DNA of 9,252 bases from Haloferacaceae archaeon. Its GTDB lineage: Archaea; Halobacteriota; Halobacteria; Halobacteriales; Haloferacaceae. Within the stretch, counting starts at the first letter, position 1, and each line of letters starts with the position of its first letter. Position numbers and translations under genes: made by a program. The DNA lies in assembly GCA_028274825.1 (NCBI GenBank), contig JAQCMZ010000064.1, positions 1-9,252 on the forward strand, given 5' to 3'. The notes under the pieces are model-generated. The model ran no database searches. It was not told the DNA's origin and worked only from the letters and a program-made list of their open reading frames with translations. This document shows, in pieces, positions 6,298 to 9,252 of this stretch.

Positions 6298-6309
6298 GGC
6301 TATACTTAC
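6298..6309 (-). promoter_or_regulatory. TATA-like box for the membrane protein gene
   Basis: On the minus strand GTAAGTATAGCC lies 13 to 24 bases before the ATG at 6285, slightly close for a leaderless start but the only AT-rich box nearby. Confidence 0.35.
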
Positions 6310-6376
6310 ACAAGCGTTCCGACAGCATCAATCCTGGCGGTGACAATCGACCAGTCACAGACGGCAGCTCGGTCGT

Positions 6377-6389
6377 CAAATTGAAATCG
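6377..6389 (+). promoter_or_regulatory. TATA-like box for ylbF
   Basis: CAAATTGAAATCG is centred about 28 bases before the ATG at 6411, matching leaderless spacing in haloarchaea. Confidence 0.45.
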
Positions 6390-6410
6390 CTTCGAGTAAT
6401 ATCCTAGCCA

Positions 6411-6794
6411 ATGAGCATAGAAGCCGCCGAGGAGGCGTCAGTTGAGAGTCTGGCAGAGGAACTCGGTTCCCGGATCACGGAAACCGACGAGTATGCTGCC
6501 TTCGAGCAGGCCCAGTCAGCGGTCGAGAACGACGAGACAGTCCAGGCGAAAATCGACGAATTCGAACAGATCCGACAGGAATTCATGATGGCTCGCGAAA
6601 CCGGGCAGGCCACCGAGGCCGGACTCCAGAGGGTCAAAGACGCACAGCAAGAACTTCATGCGATGTCGACGATGGAGACGTATCTCGAAGCACAGGAACA
6701 ACTCGAGACCCGTTTGCAACGACTCAACGACGCAATCTCAGACCCGTTGGCAATCGACTTCGGCGGTAAAGCAGGCGGCTGCTGTCACGACTGA
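6411..6794 (+). CDS. YlbF family protein
   Basis: A 127-residue, almost entirely alpha-helical acidic protein of the YlbF/YmcA type. Helical segments run roughly 7-23, 25-65 and 67-108, including the family-like ITETDEYAAFEQAQSAV, NDETVQAKIDEF and LHAMSTMETYLEAQ stretches. In Bacillus, YlbF and YmcA with YaaT act on RNase Y-dependent mRNA processing and development; the archaeal role is not established. The C-terminus ends in FGGKAGGCCHD (117-127), whose paired cysteines recall the Fe-S-linked or redox-sensitive tails seen in this family and are conserved in haloarchaeal copies as I remember them. The start is set by the TATA-like box and the following helix. It is divergent from the membrane protein gene and convergent with the bactofilin-like gene. 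Confidence 0.88.
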   Translation: MSIEAAEEASVESLAEELGSRITETDEYAAFEQAQSAVENDETVQAKIDEFEQIRQEFMMARETGQATEAGLQRVKDAQQELHAMSTMETYLEAQEQLETRLQRLNDAISDPLAIDFGGKAGGCCHD

Positions 6795-6940
6795 TGCCGA
6801 GTACAAAGCCACGGTGTCTGTGAACGCCGCCAAACCCACCGACAGTCTGCTCTGAGAGCCTAGGATCAATCACGCTGCTCACGGCCTGAACTGTCACGAG
6901 ATCACAACCCACCATATTCTCTAACAGACATGGGATAAAG

Positions 6941-7819
6941 CTACTCGGCACTGTTTTTGGGGCGCACCAACCGCATCGTGCCGCTCGCCCGGAGTGATCC
7001 GTCGACTTCTGCGCCCTCATGAACGACAAGATCGTCTGCCGAAACTGTCCCGCGGATCCGCGCGCCCTGTTCGATGGTGACTGTTCCGTTCCGGGTGGTG
7101 ACATCACCGTGAATAAGTGTATCTGCTCCGACCGAAATATCTCCCCGGGCACGGAGACTCCCGAAGATTTCGTTGTTCACACCAATCTCGAGTTCCTCGG
7201 CTCGAACGTTGCCGTGGAGTCGACAGTCGTCGCCGGTCTGGGTAGGGGTGGACACACGCCAGGCTTCATCGGAGATCTCTGCGCCTCTGGGCACCACAAG
7301 AGGGTCTCTCACCGTCTCATCGTCACTCGACAACGCCGCCGCGAGGTCGTCAGCGGCCTCTTGCTCGCCGAGGCGGAGTAACTGTGAGAGCAACACAACA
7401 TAAAACACGAGTGTCGGAACCGGGTTGCGAATGACTATCCAGCCGTTAGCCTCAAACCCGTCGTCAATCCGGACATCGTCGCCAATATCTAGATCGCCGG
7501 CCACCATCAACTGCCCCGACACATGGACCCGCTCGCCGAGGTACGCGTCGTCTCCAACCAACACATTGCCATCGATCTCACACAGAAGGCCCAACCGACA
7601 ATCTCCATCGGCTTGGATATCGCCTCCGATCGATACTCGCTCTCCGGCCGCGACGTTTCGCCCGCGAATACCGAGTTCGACGCTCGACTGTCCGCCTATC
7701 AGAACGTCTCCATCTGTCACCACGTCGTATTCTTCAACCGTGGTTCCCGATGGGATTCGCAGCGCGTCGAGCGGATCTCCCCTCAGCGGCACGTCACAGG
7801 GGAACAGACGGGTGCACAT
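6941..7819 (-). CDS. Bactofilin-like polymer-forming protein with split beta-helix
   Basis: A 292-residue protein made of short hexapeptide-like repeats rich in G, D and V (VxxGxxVxIGGDIxAxG). Two right-handed beta-helix blocks, about 25-130 and 185-285, match the polymer-forming cytoskeletal (bactofilin) type. Between them lies a hydrophobic stretch (about 129-149, IRNPVPTLVFYVVLLSQLLRL) followed by an acidic helix GEQEAADDLAAALSSDDE (151-168). This insert could anchor the scaffold to the membrane or bring the two blocks together. Bactofilins form non-polar filaments without nucleotide, and haloarchaeal members are linked to cell shape and positioning. The family assignment is good; the cellular role here is inferred. 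The start is the only ATG at the beginning of the frame. No convincing TATA box precedes it. Confidence 0.85.
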   Translation of the reverse strand: MCTRLFPCDVPLRGDPLDALRIPSGTTVEEYDVVTDGDVLIGGQSSVELGIRGRNVAAGERVSIGGDIQADGDCRLGLLCEIDGNVLVGDDAYLGERVHVSGQLMVAGDLDIGDDVRIDDGFEANGWIVIRNPVPTLVFYVVLLSQLLRLGEQEAADDLAAALSSDDETVRDPLVVPRGAEISDEAWRVSTPTQTGDDCRLHGNVRAEELEIGVNNEIFGSLRARGDISVGADTLIHGDVTTRNGTVTIEQGARIRGTVSADDLVVHEGAEVDGSLRASGTMRLVRPKNSAE

Positions 7820-8197
7820 AAACTGTCCGCCGTGTCAGCCGGAGGTCAGACGAATCTCTGAGATGGCTGTTTGTGAGCTTCCCACCCCGTCTTCACTTCG
7901 TGGTCTCACCACACCGATTACCGGCCGGAAGTGCACAACTACACAGATCCACTGAGAGACCGTGGTGAAGTCTTCCGGAACTCTCCCGATATTTAGACTA
8001 CTCCCCGCGCAGATGGTATGTGTCGGGTTTCACGCCCTGAGGAGTGAGGCGGAGTTTCGCGTACCCGTGAGCCGGGAGCCATCGAATTCAGATCAGTCGG
8101 GGCCATCAAGTCAGGCAGAACTCCGCTGGTTTCACACACTAAATTGGCAACGAAGCAACTAACAACCGTTATACGTACACGACTCAGAAGTAATCGT
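7820..8197. other. Intergenic region before the DUF5786-like gene
   Basis: About 380 bases between divergent genes. No convincing coding frame: the open frame at 7962-8162 has no family-like features or haloarchaeal codon bias. The stretch around 8030-8110 has the look of decayed IS sequence, but I could not match it to a specific element. The last 40 bases hold the promoter of the next gene. Confidence 0.4.
8166..8175 (+). promoter_or_regulatory. TATA-like box for the DUF5786-like gene
   Basis: CCGTTATACG is centred 27 bases before the ATG at 8198, the expected spacing for a leaderless transcript. It also supports that ATG over the upstream in-frame one at 8144. Confidence 0.6.
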
Positions 8198-8383
8198 ATG
8201 GGATTCGGAAGCTACGATGAGTCTGAACAGCAGAACCAGAACGTCGAGGCAGACGAAGACGAAGGCGTGAATGTCCACGATGAAGATCACCACGGTGAGG
8301 TCAGCTTCGAGAGTGATATGTCCACGGACGAGTTAGTTGGCCAGCTCCAGGATATCAAAGACGAAGACGACAACGACGACTGA
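8198..8383 (+). CDS. Small acidic protein, DUF5786-like
   Basis: A 61-residue protein beginning MGFGSYDESEQQNQ, the hallmark of the haloarchaeal DUF5786 family, then a very acidic stretch (HDEDHHGEVSFE, 27-38) and a C-terminal STDELVGQLQDIKDE (42-56) before an all-acidic tail. Family members are short, widespread in haloarchaea and have no established function. There is no membrane segment and no cysteine. The in-frame upstream ATG at 8144 would add a basic, unrelated N-terminus and would sit before the TATA-like box, so I use 8198. It lies 48 bases before the next small gene, which has its own TATA-like box. Confidence 0.9.
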   Translation: MGFGSYDESEQQNQNVEADEDEGVNVHDEDHHGEVSFESDMSTDELVGQLQDIKDEDDNDD

Positions 8384-8403
8384 ACCCGGCCGAGTTTGCG
8401 GTC

Positions 8404-8415
8404 ATTATATTTTAG
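8404..8415 (+). promoter_or_regulatory. TATA-like box for the DUF5800-like gene
   Basis: ATTATATTTTAG is centred about 23 bases before the ATG at 8432 and lies entirely in the gap after the preceding stop, so the second small gene probably has its own leaderless start. The T-rich run could also help to end the upstream transcript. Confidence 0.6.
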
Positions 8416-8431
8416 TAACAAAACAGAAGCT

Positions 8432-8629
8432 ATGACTACAGAGTTATCATTCGACAGAGAGGGCGTCGATGTCGTCTACCGGGAGACGGAGTTCCGGCTT
8501 AAACAGGAACTTATCGAGAATGCGACCGAGAAGCCATATCACGACGTGACCGATCACGAGATACTACAGATAATCGAGTCAAATCCAGATCTTGATGACG
8601 AGCCTCGCCGCATTGGCGATATTCTCTGA
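8432..8629 (+). CDS. Small acidic protein, DUF5800-like
   Basis: A 65-residue protein: MTTELSFDREGVDVVYRETEFRLKQELIENATEK followed by YHDVTDHEILQIIE and ending EPRRIGDIL. The alternation of short strands, a charged helix and the DVTDHE(I/V)L segment fits the haloarchaeal DUF5800 family as I remember it. Its function is unknown; size and charge suggest a small cytosolic protein or adaptor. The frame extends upstream to an ATG at 8396, but that part overlaps the TATA-like box and looks unrelated, so I start at 8432. There is no membrane segment and no cysteine. Confidence 0.85.
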   Translation: MTTELSFDREGVDVVYRETEFRLKQELIENATEKPYHDVTDHEILQIIESNPDLDDEPRRIGDIL

Positions 8630-9019
8630 CCGTCTCTGACTGCAGTCGCCAGGTGTTCTCCACCCCGGCTGTAGTCACTCTGCCCTTCGTTGTTCGTACA
8701 GGTCAGGTGTACAGCCGCGCGTGACTCACTCCGTCACAGACCAGTCACTCGCTGTCAATCACACAGCAGTATTGCTACGAACTCCACCGACAAAACGTGG
8801 GTGGAAGTGCGCATCTGAGACTAATCGGAGAGGTCATCAGTGTGTCCAGTCAGACCACTCGTGTCGGACTGCCAGGGTGACTGTCAACCGACCTCCGATG
8901 TGAGAGGTGACAGTCGGTTCAATTCACCTAACAGTGACACTCACCGCATGGGACTGGCTGTCTGCCACGGTTACTCACACACCCAGTGATTACTCGTTTG
9001 GACCCGACGGATGAGTAGC
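8630..9019. other. Non-coding stretch before the right element end
   Basis: About 390 bases with no supportable gene. The 60-codon frame at 8721-8903 lacks family features. It contains the hairpin at 8879-8915 and short repeats such as GTACAG at 8695 and 8707, but no tRNA or array. Confidence 0.5.
8879..8915. repeat. Long imperfect hairpin in non-coding DNA
   Basis: GACTGTCA (8879-8886) pairs with TGACAGTC (8908-8915), and inside it CCTC (8892-8895) pairs with GAGG (8904-8907) around an eight-base loop, with five unpaired bases (8887-8891) on the left side only. It could be an element end, a structured RNA or a protein-binding site. No T-run follows, so a classic terminator is unlikely. Confidence 0.6.
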
Positions 9020-9240
9020 TGAAGTCCCTCGCAAGCCCCGAGGCTTCCGTGTGTAGGGCCGCACTGCACCAGCAACGGACTGTAATTGCCCTCGACCGTG
9101 TCGGTGAGGAGTCGGCTGGAATTCACACCCGAACACACCGATGTGTCCGTGGAGGTCGCTCCACCACGACCCGACAACTCCCGTCGCACCGCCAGCGGCG
9201 GGTCTTGAGAGGAGCCACGTTTCCACACTGTCGAACGACT
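9020..9240 (-). mobile_element. Decayed 3' end of a TnpB-type element, right (inverted) copy
   Basis: Read on the minus strand this matches 1-232: the 20-base identity (9172-9191), the TDTSVCSGV-coding block and the terminal AAGCCTCGGGGCTT, ending at GACTTCA (9020 side). The second hairpin arm is damaged: where the left copy has CTTGTCCCCGAGGG this one reads CTTGCGAGGG, so the stem can no longer form fully. Beyond 9020 the two copies share nothing. The rest of the element would lie right of the window. The inverted relation to the left copy is certain; the TnpB-family identity is inferred. Confidence 0.55.
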
Positions 9241-9252
9241 GTTTCATACTGA

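Noticed and set aside
6795..6950. A nine-base inverted repeat, TGCCGAGTA (6795-6803) and TACTCGGCA (6942-6950), at the ends of two convergent genes
   Set aside because: The arms are 138 bases apart and one arm includes coding sequence and the stop codon of the bactofilin-like gene. Chance is a sufficient explanation.
7425..7955. A 176-residue plus-strand frame opposite the bactofilin-like gene
   Set aside because: It is Ser/Pro/Thr-rich with no recognisable domain and simply mirrors the beta-helix repeats on the minus strand.
7962..8162. A 66-residue frame (MVKSSGTLPIF...) before the DUF5786-like gene
   Set aside because: There is no family resemblance, no promoter-like box at the right spacing and a non-acidic composition. 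It may be decayed IS sequence, but I could not identify it.
8630..9019. Possible tRNA, CRISPR array or small gene in the right non-coding stretch
   Set aside because: There is no cloverleaf, no regularly spaced repeats, and the 60-codon frame at 8721-8903 has no supporting features.

Overview
The window looks like a haloarchaeal (class Halobacteria) chromosome segment. The proteins are rich in Asp and Glu. Several genes have TATA-like boxes about 25 bases before an ATG, which suggests leaderless transcripts. The gene content is archaeal or specifically haloarchaeal: an archaeal-type Dph2, a YlbF protein with a GGCC tail, DUF5786- and DUF5800-like small acidic proteins, and a radical SAM enzyme with an Htur_1727-like small partner. 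Family names come from recognising sequence features, not from searches.

Layout, left to right. Positions 1-232 are a decayed element end closing with a strong hairpin. A related copy lies in the opposite orientation at 9020-9240, so the window is bracketed by inverted copies of one element type. Position 308-868 encodes a thioredoxin-fold protein (CNHC motif). Facing it on the minus strand is a translationally coupled pair: a small PaaB/Htur_1727-like protein (2223-2534) and a radical SAM/SPASM enzyme (997-2226), overlapping by GTGA. Upstream on the same strand is dph2 (2792-3835), a housekeeping gene for diphthamide on elongation factor 2.

Positions 3836-5013 hold no intact gene that I am confident of. 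They contain an AT-richer stretch with a perfect hairpin, then the frameshifted C-terminal remnant of one TnpB with its right-end hairpin, then an AbrB-like fragment read in frame into the N-terminal half of a second TnpB broken by a stop. This is a graveyard of IS200/IS605 (IS1341-type) elements.

The right half holds a membrane-anchored protein of unknown function (5014-6285, minus), ylbF-like (6411-6794, plus), a bactofilin-like polymer-forming protein with a split beta-helix (6941-7819, minus), and two small acidic haloarchaeal proteins (8198-8383 and 8432-8629, plus), each with its own TATA-like box. Apart from the radical SAM pair, the genes look like individually transcribed units rather than one pathway.

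The most interesting functional unit is the radical SAM enzyme with its small coupled partner. The most interesting structural features are the inverted element ends and the mosaic TnpB/AbrB remnants. I see no CRISPR array, tRNA, rRNA, restriction system or recognisable new defence locus.
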